From NCBI RefSeq assembly GCF_001423695.1, contig NZ_LMOZ01000001.1, positions 1,126,443-1,190,442 of the forward strand: a DNA stretch of 64,000 nt, given 5' to 3'. The notes under the pieces were generated by a model. The model was not told where the DNA came from, made no database searches, and worked only from the letters and a program-made list of their open reading frames with translations. The translations under genes and the position numbers were made by a program. Position 1 is the stretch's first letter. Every line of letters starts with the position of its first letter. Source of the stretch: Leifsonia sp. Leaf336 (GTDB lineage Bacteria > Actinomycetota > Actinomycetes > Actinomycetales > Microbacteriaceae). Positions 28,806 to 39,174 of the stretch are shown one piece after another.

Positions 28806-28848
28806 AGAACCGCCGAGTGCGCAGACGATCTGCGTATTCGGCGGTTCT
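28806..28848. terminator. Bidirectional terminator between gcvP and the CPBP protease gene
   Basis: A 20-bp stem with two G-T pairs: AGAACCGCCGA (28806-28816) with TCGGCGGTTCT (28838-28848), continuing through CGCAGA (28820-28825) with TCTGCG (28829-28834), loop CGA. It sits between the convergent ends of gcvP and the minus-strand gene and can stop both. Confidence 0.85.
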
Positions 28849-28851
28849 GCA

Positions 28852-29679
28852 CTACGCGAAGATGTGGGGCCAGAGGGCGACGGCGAGCGGGTAGCCGACG
28901 AACGAGACGATGTCGATGATGACGTGGGCGACCACGAGGGGCATCACGCGACCCCAGCGGGTGTAGCACCAGCCGAAGACCACGCCCATGATGGCGTTGC
29001 CGACGAAGGGGCCGAAGCCCTGATAGAGGTGGTAGCTCCCGCGGAGCAGCGCGGCGGACAGGATGATCGTCCACTTCGACCAGCCGAGCTGGCGCAGGCG
29101 CGTGAAGAGGTAGCCGACGATGATCACCTCCTCCTGCAGCCCCGCGCGGATCGCGGCGAAGATCAGGATGGGCACCGTCCACCAGTAGGTGTCGAGCGGC
29201 GAGGCCTGCACCTGCACGGTGAGCCCGAGCAGCCGGCCGAGCGCGTAGAAGAGGATGCCGGGGATGCCGATCACCAGGAAGAGGAGGCCGCCGCCGCCGA
29301 GGTCGCGGGCCGGCCGGCGCAAATCGAACCCGATGCGACGGAAGCCGCTTCGCCGCGGCTGCCAGAGCAGGAAGATCACCAGCGCGACCGCGAACAGCGG
29401 GAACGCGTTGCCCAGGAACTGGTAGAGGAAGTCGAAGACCGGGCGGCTCGACTGCGAAGGGTTCACCTGCGCGGTCTGGTCTGCGAGGGGGGTGCTCTGC
29501 GTGGAGCGGTCGATGATCGTGACGATGGAGTACACGGCCGACTGGCCGAGCGAGAGGCCGAGGACGATCGCGACCTCCCACCAGAGGCGCGGTCGGCTGC
29601 TGCGTTCGACGGGGACCTCGCCGCGCCAGGTGACCGCGTCGTCCGCCGTCGGGGCGGCCGCGGGCGACTCACTGCTCAT
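28852..29679 (-). CDS. CPBP family intramembrane protease-like protein
   Basis: This is a 275-residue polytopic membrane protein with a 35-residue hydrophilic N-terminus and about eight predicted helices. The family motifs are recognisable: EEVIIVGY (Glu-Glu pair near residue 170), GSYHLYQGFGPFVGN (His) and PLVVAHVIIDIVSF (His near the C-terminus). The Arg usual after the Glu pair is Val here. CPBP (Abi) proteins include CAAX prenyl proteases and bacteriocin-immunity proteins; the target here is unknown. A CAGGAT box 6 nt before the ATG suggests a leaderless message. Confidence 0.83.
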   Translation of the reverse strand: MSSESPAAAPTADDAVTWRGEVPVERSSRPRLWWEVAIVLGLSLGQSAVYSIVTIIDRSTQSTPLADQTAQVNPSQSSRPVFDFLYQFLGNAFPLFAVALVIFLLWQPRRSGFRRIGFDLRRPARDLGGGGLLFLVIGIPGILFYALGRLLGLTVQVQASPLDTYWWTVPILIFAAIRAGLQEEVIIVGYLFTRLRQLGWSKWTIILSAALLRGSYHLYQGFGPFVGNAIMGVVFGWCYTRWGRVMPLVVAHVIIDIVSFVGYPLAVALWPHIFA

Positions 29680-29959
29680 ATGTGCATCCTGCCAGGCTCT
29701 CGACGAGGGCGGCCACACGTTGTATATGCGCGTATGTGCCCGCGCGTATGCGCGAAGCGCGCGATTTCTTGCGTTTCACGCTGCGAGTGCGCCGTTCGGA
29801 GGGGCCCCGCGCAACGATCCACCGACTGAGTTACCACTGTGTAACGTTTTCCTGCCTCATTTTGCATTCCCAGTCAACGCTACCTAGGTTGTTCTTATCC
29901 CGCGGGGTTCGGGTGCTCTCGCATGCCCGTGCCGTCGCACACTTCGCACAGGAGGAACA
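29680..29959 (+). promoter_or_regulatory. Promoter region of the peptide-binding lipoprotein gene
   Basis: This 280-nt region has no gene that I can support. A good promoter candidate is TTGCAT (29862-29867), a 17-bp spacer and TAGGTT (29885-29890). Just upstream is an inverted repeat GTTAC-CACTGT-GTAAC (29830-29845), which could be an operator. The stretch 29720-29770 is rich in GCGCGTATG-like repeats (TGCGCGTATGTGCCCGCGCG) without a clear function. AGGAGGA at 29950 is the ribosome site of the next gene. Confidence 0.6.
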
Positions 29960-31753
29960 TTGCACATCAAGGGAAGAAAGGTCAGGTACGCGGTCAGCGC
30001 CGTCGCCGTCGCCGGCGTTGCCGCGCTCGCGTTGTCGGCCTGCACCACGTCCGGCAGCACGGGCACCTCGTCCGCGGCCAAGGGCGGCACCGTGACGGTC
30101 GCTGTCGTGAACGACTTCACCTCGTTCAACTCGCAGACCCCGCAGGGCAACCTGGACACCAACGGCCAGGTCGGCTACCTCGACGGGTCGTACGGTACTG
30201 GTTTCCAGTACATCGACAACAACTACAAGATCGTTCACGACGACAAGTTCGGCACGTTCAAGAAGATCTCGGACGACCCGCTGACCGTCAAGTACACCCT
30301 GAACAAGAACGACAAGTGGTCCGATGGGCAGCCCGTCACCGCCGACGACATGGTCTTCGCTTGGGCCATCGCCTCCGGTTACTACGACTCGGCGAAGTTC
30401 GACGACCAGGGCAACGTGACCAGCGGAACCCAGTACTTCTCCATCGCGGGTTCGACGGCGGGCATCGACTCGACCGCGTTCCCGACCGTGGGCGACAACA
30501 ACACGTCGATCACGCTGAAGTACGCCACGCCGTACGTGGACTGGGAGCTCGTCAACCCGATCGCGCAGCCCGCTCACATCGTGGCCAAGAAGGCGGGCCT
30601 TTCGTCGGCCGCCGACCTGACCAAGCTGCTGAAGACGCTGCCGAAGGGCAACCCTGACGCTCCGGTCGCCGCCAACGCGACCCTGAAGAAGGCCGCCGAC
30701 TTCGTCAACACCGGCTACGACGTGACCGCGTTCCCGACCGACAAGGACCTGCTGGTCTCCTCCGGCCCGTTCGTCGTCTCGTCGTGGACCCCCGGCCAGT
30801 CGCTGACGATGTCGCAGAACAAGTACTACGACGGCGGCCTCAAGCCGAGCGTCGACAAGATCGTGTTCCGCATCATCCCGGACGCCAACGCCCAGGTCAC
30901 CGCTCTCCAGAACGGTGAGGTCGACGTCATCAACCCGCAGGCCTCGGCTGACACGCTCACTGCCCTCAAGCAGACGAGCGCGAAGGTCCTGACCGGCGAC
31001 CAGGCGTCGTACGACCACCTCGACCTGAACTTCGGTTCGCAGGTCTTCGCCGACCCGAAGGTCCGTGAGGCGTTCCTCATGACGATCCCGCGTCAGCAGA
31101 TCCTCGACTCGATCGTCACCCCGGTGAACCCGAAGGCCAAGGTCCTCAACTCGCAGATCTGGCTGCCGAACCAGCAGCCCCAGTACGGCGACTCCGTGAA
31201 GAACAACGGTTCGAGCAAGTACGACAAGGTCGACATCGCGGGCGCCAAGGCGCTGCTCGCCGGTGCCACCCCGACCGTTCGAATCCTGTACAACACGAAC
31301 AACCCGAACCGTGTCGACGAGTTCCAGGCGATCTCGTCGTCGGCCGCCAAGGCCGGCTTCAAGGTTGTCGACGCCGGCTCGCCGGACTGGAGCAAGCTCC
31401 TCCCGGGCGGTAACTACGACGCGTCGCTCTTCGGCTGGATCAGCCCGGGTGCCGGCACGGCTCAGATCCCGCAGCTGTTCACCACCAACGGTGGCGGTAA
31501 CTACAACCGCTTCTCGGCCGCGAACAGCGACGCTCTGGCCACCCAGACCACGCTCGACACCAGCAAGCTCGTCTCGCTGGAGAAGAACATCGACAAGACC
31601 GCCTTCTCGCAGGGCTACGGTCTGCCGCTGTTCCAGCTGCCGGGTGTCTTCGGTGTCAACGCTCGCGTCGACGGCGTGAAGTACATGGGCAACCAGAACG
31701 GCCCGTTCTGGAACTTCTGGGAGTGGACCGTCAAGTCCTCGACCGCGAAGTAA
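29960..31753 (+). CDS. Peptide ABC transporter substrate-binding lipoprotein (family 5, OppA/DppA-like)
   Basis: This 597-residue lipoprotein of the family 5 solute-binding proteins captures oligopeptides or similar ligands. The signal peptide ends ALALSAC with lipidated Cys28, then a Gly/Ser/Thr linker. Family blocks: YTLNKNDKWSDGQPVTADDM (read as YTLNKNDKWSDG and VTADDMVFAW), KVREAFLMTIPRQQIL. The start is a TTG at 29960; AGGAGGA is only 3-4 nt upstream, and no other in-frame start precedes the signal peptide. Two hairpins follow the gene before the permeases. Codon use is Thr/Lys/Asn-rich compared with neighbours, as usual for abundant binding proteins. Confidence 0.92.
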   Translation: MHIKGRKVRYAVSAVAVAGVAALALSACTTSGSTGTSSAAKGGTVTVAVVNDFTSFNSQTPQGNLDTNGQVGYLDGSYGTGFQYIDNNYKIVHDDKFGTFKKISDDPLTVKYTLNKNDKWSDGQPVTADDMVFAWAIASGYYDSAKFDDQGNVTSGTQYFSIAGSTAGIDSTAFPTVGDNNTSITLKYATPYVDWELVNPIAQPAHIVAKKAGLSSAADLTKLLKTLPKGNPDAPVAANATLKKAADFVNTGYDVTAFPTDKDLLVSSGPFVVSSWTPGQSLTMSQNKYYDGGLKPSVDKIVFRIIPDANAQVTALQNGEVDVINPQASADTLTALKQTSAKVLTGDQASYDHLDLNFGSQVFADPKVREAFLMTIPRQQILDSIVTPVNPKAKVLNSQIWLPNQQPQYGDSVKNNGSSKYDKVDIAGAKALLAGATPTVRILYNTNNPNRVDEFQAISSSAAKAGFKVVDAGSPDWSKLLPGGNYDASLFGWISPGAGTAQIPQLFTTNGGGNYNRFSAANSDALATQTTLDTSKLVSLEKNIDKTAFSQGYGLPLFQLPGVFGVNARVDGVKYMGNQNGPFWNFWEWTVKSSTAK

Positions 31754-31764
31754 CGCTCGACAGT

Positions 31765-31795
31765 GAGAGTGCCCGGGGGATCCCCGGGCACTCTC
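31765..31795 (+). terminator. Hairpin 1 after the peptide-binding protein gene
   Basis: A perfect 14-bp stem, GAGAGTGCCCGGGG (31765-31778) with CCCCGGGCACTCTC (31782-31795), loop GAT. It begins 12 nt after the stop codon and would terminate or stabilise the binding-protein message. Confidence 0.8.
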
Positions 31796-31800
31796 CTGCG

Positions 31801-31831
31801 ACGGGGCGTCGGCTTCGAGTCGACGCCCCGT
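31801..31831 (+). terminator. Hairpin 2 after the peptide-binding protein gene
   Basis: An 11-bp perfect stem, ACGGGGCGTCG (31801-31811) with CGACGCCCCGT (31821-31831), followed by TATCAT. Lying 5 nt after hairpin 1, it makes a tandem terminator ahead of the permease genes, which begin at 31948. Confidence 0.8.
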
Positions 31832-31947
31832 TATCATGTAGTCGGCGGTCGTGATCCGACCGTTACCTCGAAATCGCGCCAGGCGAGCCCCCCGCTCCGC
31901 CGATCAACCCGTTCGTGGCGCGCCCTGTCAGTGAAGGTTTTGAACCT

Positions 31948-33480
31948 ATGGCGAGTTTCATCCTGAGACGACTCCTGGTCTCAGTGCTCATCATCATCGC
32001 CGCTTCGTTCCTGATGTACATGCTGGTCGCGTACAGCGCCGACCCGCTCCAGGATCTGCGAAGCAGCAATTCCCCCAACAAGACGCAGCTCATCAATGCG
32101 CGCATTCAGCTCCTCCAGCTCGACATCGCCCCGCCGTTGCGGTGGCTGCTCTGGCTCGGAGGTGCGGCCAAGTGCCTCATCCCGTTCGCCAATTCGTGCG
32201 ACCTGGGATCGACCATCTCGAACGCGAAGGTGGTGGACATCCTCCCGCAGGCGCTCACCTCGACCGTTCAGCTGGTCACCGTCGCGCTCATCCTCGCGAT
32301 CCTCCTCGGTGTCACCATCGGCATCGTGACCGCCCTGCGGCAGTACAGCGGACTCGACAACGTCGTCACGTTCCTCAGCTTCTTCCTGTACTCGCTCCCG
32401 GCATTCCTCGTGGCCGTGCTCCTCAAGGAGTTCGTGGCCATCGGCTTCAACAACTTCCTGGCGAATCCGACGATCCCCTGGTGGGTGGCCGTCCTGATCG
32501 GGTTGGTGGCCGGACTCATCTGGCAATCGCTCATCGGCGGCGACATGCGACGGCGCGGCATCACCTTCGTCGTCTCCGGCGTCGCGACGGCCGGCGTCCT
32601 GCTGCTGATGAGCGTGACCAACTGGTTCCTGCACCCGGGCCTCGGTCCCGTCGTGATGATCATCCTGATCGCCGCCACCGTGATCGGCGCGACCGCGCTG
32701 ACCGCGGGACTGCAGAACCGCCGCGCCCTGATCTCCGCGAGCATCGCGGGTGCTGTGGCGCTGGTCTGCTACTTCGGGCTGCAGTGGCTGTTCGACATCT
32801 CCACGCCGTCCACGATCATCATCCTGGCGATCGTCGCGATCATCGTGAGCCTCGCCATCGGCTGGTTCGTGGGAGGCTACGACCGCGGCCAGAACATGCG
32901 CGTCGCGGTGATCGTCACGATCGTGTCGGGCTTCCTGATCGTCGTCGACCGGTTCATGCAGGCCTGGCCGACGTACTTCCAGGACACCAACGGCCGCCCG
33001 ATCGCGACCGTCGGCTCGTCGACTCCTGGTCTCGAAGGCGACATGTGGGTGAACGGTCTCGACACCTTCACGCACCTGGCGCTTCCGACCATCGCCCTGC
33101 TGCTGATCTCGTTCGCGTCCTACACGCGCTACTCGCGCGCCGGCATGCTCGAGGTGCTCGGCCAGGACTTCATCCGCACCGCGCGCGCGAAGGGCCTCCC
33201 GGAGCGCACGGTCGTGGTCCGCCACGCGTTCCGCAACATGCTGATCCCGATCACCACGCTCGTCGCCTTCGACGTCGGCGCGCTTCTCGGTGGTGCGATC
33301 ATCACCGAGAAGGTGTTCGCGATCCCGGGCATGGGCTCCCTGTTCAACGCCGGCCTGCAGCGCGGCGATCTGAACCCGGTGATGGCGTACTTCCTCGTCA
33401 TCGCGATCATGGCGATCCTGTTCAACTTCCTCGCGGATCTGTCCTACGCCGCACTCGACCCGAGAGTGAGGGTCCGCTGA
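31948..33480 (+). CDS. dppB: Peptide ABC transporter permease, DppB type with a large membrane insertion
   Basis: This is a 510-residue permease, against about 310-340 for ordinary DppB/OppB. Residues 1-170 match the normal N-terminal part (LLVSVLIIIAASFLMYMLV, LPAFLVAVLL) and residues 340-510 the normal C-terminal part with the EAA loop LEVLGQDFIRTARAKGLPER (401-420). Between them, about residues 175-335 form six extra hydrophobic segments with short loops (for example 232-253, 288-308, 318-334). The reading frame is open throughout, so it is not a fusion error. It ends TGATG overlapping dppC. The ATG at 31948 is preceded by GAAGG at some distance. Confidence 0.88.
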   Translation: MASFILRRLLVSVLIIIAASFLMYMLVAYSADPLQDLRSSNSPNKTQLINARIQLLQLDIAPPLRWLLWLGGAAKCLIPFANSCDLGSTISNAKVVDILPQALTSTVQLVTVALILAILLGVTIGIVTALRQYSGLDNVVTFLSFFLYSLPAFLVAVLLKEFVAIGFNNFLANPTIPWWVAVLIGLVAGLIWQSLIGGDMRRRGITFVVSGVATAGVLLLMSVTNWFLHPGLGPVVMIILIAATVIGATALTAGLQNRRALISASIAGAVALVCYFGLQWLFDISTPSTIIILAIVAIIVSLAIGWFVGGYDRGQNMRVAVIVTIVSGFLIVVDRFMQAWPTYFQDTNGRPIATVGSSTPGLEGDMWVNGLDTFTHLALPTIALLLISFASYTRYSRAGMLEVLGQDFIRTARAKGLPERTVVVRHAFRNMLIPITTLVAFDVGALLGGAIITEKVFAIPGMGSLFNAGLQRGDLNPVMAYFLVIAIMAILFNFLADLSYAALDPRVRVR

Positions 33481-34493
33481 TGTCCACGACCGAACCCATG
33501 ATCGCCGATGAACTGCGGGAGCCGAGCGCTCCGCCCGTCAGCCAGGGCAAGCTCATTTGGAAGCGATTCCGCTCGAACAAGGTCGCCGTCGGCAGCGCGA
33601 TCCTGTTCATCCTGATCGTGCTGTTCTCCATCTCCGCGATCGGCATCGGGCCGATCCACGGCTGGTGGAAGTACAACTACGTCGAGCTGAACGACCAGGT
33701 CTCGCAGGGCGCTCCCACCTGGGAGCACCCCTTCGGCCAGGACCGCATCGGCAAGGACTACTTCGCCCTCACGATGCGCGGCATCCAGAACTCGGTGCTG
33801 GTGATGGTCGTGCTCGGTCTCATCGCGAGCGTGGTCGGTGTCGTCGTCGGCGCCATCGCGGGCTACTTCCGCGGTGTGGTCGACGCGATCCTCATGCGCA
33901 TCACCGACGTCTTCATCGTGATCCCGGCGCTGGTCATCGGCTCCGTCGTCGGTCACATGTTCGGCGGCCTCGGCGCGTTCTTCCTCGCCCTGATGCTGGG
34001 CTTCTTCTCGTGGATGGGCATCGCACGTCTGGTGCGCGGCGAGTTCCTCTCGCTCCGCGAGCGGGAGTTCGTGGAGGCGGCCCGCGTCGCCGGCGCCTCG
34101 GACACGCGGATCATCTTCAAGCACATCCTGCCGAACGCCATCGGCGTCGTCATCGTCGCCTCGACGCTGATCATGGCCTCGGCCATCCTGCTCGAGACCG
34201 CGCTGTCGTTCCTCGGCTACGGCATCCGTCCGCCGGACGTCTCGCTCGGTCTGCTGATCAGCTCGAACGAGTCGGCGTTCCAGACCCGTCCGTGGCTGTT
34301 CTGGTGGCCCGGTTCGTTCATCGTGATCCTGGCGCTGCTGGTCAACTTCGTCGGTGACGGTCTGCGCGACGCGTTCGACCCGCGCCACCGCCGGTTCAAC
34401 CTCCGCAAGATGCGCGAGGAGGAGCCGGAGCCCGGCGAGGACGGTCAGTCCGGACCCCGCACGGGCGCGGCCCTCGCGGAGGACGTGCTGTGA
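33480..34493 (+). CDS. dppC: Peptide ABC transporter permease, DppC type
   Basis: This 337-residue membrane protein is the normal-length partner of the long DppB. It has a cytosolic N-terminus, a first helix at about residues 37-57, a periplasmic loop with HPFGQDRIGKDYFA, then five helices; the EAA loop is REREFVEAARVAGASDTRII near residues 197-216. The C-terminal 40 residues are an acidic tail (MREEEPEPGEDG). The ATG overlaps the dppB stop (TGATG), showing translational coupling. Confidence 0.94.
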   Translation: MSTTEPMIADELREPSAPPVSQGKLIWKRFRSNKVAVGSAILFILIVLFSISAIGIGPIHGWWKYNYVELNDQVSQGAPTWEHPFGQDRIGKDYFALTMRGIQNSVLVMVVLGLIASVVGVVVGAIAGYFRGVVDAILMRITDVFIVIPALVIGSVVGHMFGGLGAFFLALMLGFFSWMGIARLVRGEFLSLREREFVEAARVAGASDTRIIFKHILPNAIGVVIVASTLIMASAILLETALSFLGYGIRPPDVSLGLLISSNESAFQTRPWLFWWPGSFIVILALLVNFVGDGLRDAFDPRHRRFNLRKMREEEPEPGEDGQSGPRTGAALAEDVL

Positions 34494-34503
34494 CATCCGC
34501 CCG

Positions 34504-34562
34504 CGCTGCGCTGCTGGTGGTGGCCGCCGGTTCTCCGGCGTCAGGCCGCCAGCAGCGCAGCG
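34504..34562. terminator. Hairpin between dppC and the opposite-strand PH-like gene
   Basis: CGCTGCGCTGCTGG (34504-34517) pairs perfectly with CCAGCAGCGCAGCG (34549-34562), and an inner stem CGCCGG (34525-34530) with CCGGCG (34535-34540). It starts 10 nt after dppC and runs 20 nt into the coding end of the minus-strand gene, so it can stop transcription from both directions. Confidence 0.8.
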
Positions 34563-35167
34563 AGCGTGCCGGCGACGAGCACGATCAGCACCGCCAGCGT
34601 GGCGAGGTGCCAGCGGATCGTCACGGGCGTCTCGTCCGCGAGACCGCTGTCGACGGCCCCGCTCTGCTGCAGCTGCGTCCAGCGGCGGCGCACCACCTCG
34701 GCCGCGGCGCCCGACTCGGTCGAGAGCAGGTCGCCCGGGCGGCGCACGCTGTCGGCGACGGCCGGCTTGCCGACGCGGCCCTTGGTCTCCTGGCGGGTGG
34801 CGCGCAGCGTGCGCGCCGTGCCGGGAGCGGGCGCGGACCAGACCGGGAACGCGCGGCCGGGCGTGTACAGCGTGAGGGCGTACTTGGTGTCCACGTGGAT
34901 GAGCGCCTGCCACGGGATGCGGATGGTGCGCGTGACGTTGACCACCTCGATGCCGTCGTCGGCGATCGTCAGGCGCGGACGCCAGAGCAGCGCCCAGCCT
35001 ATGAAGGCGAACAGCGCGCACGGCACCACGTAGAGCAGGCGCACATCGTGCACGCTCACCAGAAGGCCGACGATCAGGGCGGCCGCGGCCGCCCAGATCA
35101 GCACGGCAAGGACCCGGTTGAACCGGGACACGAAAACCTCGCGCTCGGCGGGGGAGACGTAGGGCAT
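34541..35167 (-). CDS. PH-like domain membrane protein of unknown function
   Basis: This is a 208-residue protein with two N-terminal helices (about residues 18-42 and 45-62), a bacterial PH-like beta domain (about 65-115, with LTIADDGIEVVNVTRTIRIP and WQALIHVD), a basic linker and a C-terminal membrane helix (about 188-207). Such proteins are common near membrane-homeostasis genes in actinobacteria but have no defined role. It is encoded on the strand opposite to the peptide transporter genes, exactly between dppC and the ATPase gene, with a terminator at its 3' end. GGAG lies just before the ATG. Confidence 0.75.
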   Translation of the reverse strand: MPYVSPAEREVFVSRFNRVLAVLIWAAAAALIVGLLVSVHDVRLLYVVPCALFAFIGWALLWRPRLTIADDGIEVVNVTRTIRIPWQALIHVDTKYALTLYTPGRAFPVWSAPAPGTARTLRATRQETKGRVGKPAVADSVRRPGDLLSTESGAAAEVVRRRWTQLQQSGAVDSGLADETPVTIRWHLATLAVLIVLVAGTLAALLAA

Positions 35168-35235
35168 GGCTCCATGCTCTCATCCCGCACCGTCTCCGCC
35201 TCGCCCGAGCGCGCCCCCGAAAGGAACCACGAATC

Positions 35236-37092
35236 ATGACCGAGAACACCACCGGTGGGGCCGGGGTCGTCGTCGGCGCCCCCGTGCTCGAGGTCACCGA
35301 CCTGTCCGTCGATTTCGGCGTCGACAACGTCTGGGTGCCCGCGGCCAAGAAGCTGAACTACTCGATCAAGGCGGGGGAGGTGCTCGCCATCGTCGGCGAG
35401 TCCGGCTCCGGCAAGAGCGCGAGCTCGATGGCGATCCTCGACCTCCTGCCGCAGAACTCCCGCGTGCAGGGTTCGATCAAGCTCGAGGGCCGCGAGCTCA
35501 CCGGGCTCACCCCGCCGCAGATGCGCCGCGTGCGCGGACGCCAGGTCGCGGTGATCTTCCAGGAGCCGATGACGGCGCTCAACCCCGTGTACACGGTCGG
35601 GTCGCAGATCATCGAGACGCTGCGCATCCACTTCGGGATGTCGCCGCACGAAGCCAAGGAGCGGGCACTCGAACTGCTCGCCATGGTCGAGCTTCCCGAC
35701 CCGGTGAAGGCGTTCAACTCGTACCCGCACCAGCTCTCGGGTGGCCAGCGTCAGCGCGCCATGATCGCGCAGTCGATCTCGTGCGACCCGAAGCTGCTCA
35801 TCGCCGACGAGCCGACCACCGCACTCGATGTGACCGTGCAGGCCGAGATCCTGGAGTTGATCCGCAGCCTCCGCGACCGCCTCGACAGCGCGATCCTGCT
35901 GATCACCCACGACATGGGCGTCGTCGCCGACCTGGCCGACAACATCGTCGTGATGCGCAAGGGCGACATCGTGGAGTCCGGGACGGTCAAGGAGGTCTTC
36001 GACGCCCCGCAGCACCCGTACACGATCGCCCTCCTCAAAGCCGTGCCGCACCTGGGCCAGCGCGAGGACGAGGAGATCGACACGACCGCCGCGCTCGCCG
36101 CCGGCACGGAGAACCCCGACGCCGAATACGCCGAGCGCATCCGCGTCAACGAGCGGATCGCCGTAGCCGCTCACGAGAAGGCCGAGATGGACAAGCGGAA
36201 GGTCGTGGTCGACTTCGAGAAAGTCGCCATCGAGTACCCGAAGCACGGCCGCGTGCCGGCCTTCCGGGCCGCGACCGACATCGACCTGACCATCCACGAG
36301 GGCGAGGTCGTCGGCCTGGTGGGAGAGTCGGGCTCCGGCAAGACCACGCTCGGCCGTGCCGCCATCGGCCTGCTCCCGATCCACTCGGGCAAGCTCGTCG
36401 TCGCCGGGCAAGACATCAGCAACGCGGGTCGCGATGAGATCCGCAAGCTGCACCGCAACGTCGGCATCGTGTTCCAGGACCCGTCGTCGTCGCTGAACCC
36501 GCGCCTCCAGATCGCCGACTCCATCGGCGAGCCGCTGCGCCTGGCGAAGGGCCTCAAGGGTCAGGCACTCGCCACGGAGGTCGACCGCCTCCTCGACAGC
36601 GTCGAGCTGCCGCGCGCCTACCGCAGCCGGTTCCCGCACGAGCTCTCCGGCGGACAGAAGCAGCGCGTCGGCATCGCCCGCGCGCTGTCGCTGAAGCCGC
36701 AGGTGCTGATCGCCGACGAGCCGACGAGCGCGCTCGACGTCTCGGTGCAGGCCCGCGTTCTGGAGCTGATGCAGCAGCTCCAGAAAGAGATGAACTTCGC
36801 GTGCCTCTTCATCACGCACGATCTCGCCGTCATCGACGTGCTGGCCGACCGCATCGCGGTGATGCACCACGGCAACCTGGTGGAGGTCGGCACGCGCGAC
36901 GAGATCCTGCGCTACCCGAAGGAGGCCTACACGCAGCGCCTCCTCGCCGCCGTGCCGCTGCCCGACCCGGAGCAGCAGCGCGCCCGCCGCGCGCTGCGAC
37001 TGGAGCTGCTCGCCGCAGGCTCCGACGAGGTCGTGCCGGTCAACGAGGGCCTGCCCCAGGAGCCGGAGCCGCCGGTGGCCCAGGGGCTGTAG
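35236..37092 (+). CDS. Peptide ABC transporter ATPase, fused DppD-DppF
   Basis: This is a 618-residue protein with two complete nucleotide-binding domains in tandem. Domain 1: Walker A GESGSGKSASS (about residues 54-64), signature LSGGQRQR, Walker B LLIADEPTTALD. Domain 2: Walker A GESGSGKTTLG starting near residue 363, signature LSGGQKQR, Walker B VLIADEPTSALD. Each half ends in the peptide-transporter extension (HPYTIALLKAVP and YTQRLLAAVPLPDP). It supplies both ATPase sites for DppBC. It lies 742 nt after dppC across an opposite-strand gene, so it probably has its own promoter; I could not identify one in 35168-35235. AAAGGA precedes the ATG. Confidence 0.94.
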   Translation: MTENTTGGAGVVVGAPVLEVTDLSVDFGVDNVWVPAAKKLNYSIKAGEVLAIVGESGSGKSASSMAILDLLPQNSRVQGSIKLEGRELTGLTPPQMRRVRGRQVAVIFQEPMTALNPVYTVGSQIIETLRIHFGMSPHEAKERALELLAMVELPDPVKAFNSYPHQLSGGQRQRAMIAQSISCDPKLLIADEPTTALDVTVQAEILELIRSLRDRLDSAILLITHDMGVVADLADNIVVMRKGDIVESGTVKEVFDAPQHPYTIALLKAVPHLGQREDEEIDTTAALAAGTENPDAEYAERIRVNERIAVAAHEKAEMDKRKVVVDFEKVAIEYPKHGRVPAFRAATDIDLTIHEGEVVGLVGESGSGKTTLGRAAIGLLPIHSGKLVVAGQDISNAGRDEIRKLHRNVGIVFQDPSSSLNPRLQIADSIGEPLRLAKGLKGQALATEVDRLLDSVELPRAYRSRFPHELSGGQKQRVGIARALSLKPQVLIADEPTSALDVSVQARVLELMQQLQKEMNFACLFITHDLAVIDVLADRIAVMHHGNLVEVGTRDEILRYPKEAYTQRLLAAVPLPDPEQQRARRALRLELLAAGSDEVVPVNEGLPQEPEPPVAQGL

Positions 37093-37105
37093 AGCCGAAA
37101 GCGAC

Positions 37106-37149
37106 GAACGCCCTCCGTTCTGTGAACATCCGCGGAACGGGGGGCGTTC
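37106..37149 (+). terminator. Terminator after the peptide transporter ATPase gene
   Basis: GAACGCCCTCCGTTC (37106-37120) pairs with GAACGGGGGGCGTTC (37135-37149) through 14 Watson-Crick pairs and one G-T; loop of 14 nt. It begins 13 nt after the stop codon and precedes typA. Confidence 0.78.
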
Positions 37150-37231
37150 CGCATGGCGACGGTTGCACGCTCGCGCTGGGATAGAATGGACCGTTCCCCA
37201 TTTCTTTCTGACGAGAGTCGAGCCTTCACGC

Positions 37232-39148
<1,917 letters not shown>

Positions 39149-39174
39149 GCGTCGCCTCGGCGCATAATCGAACC

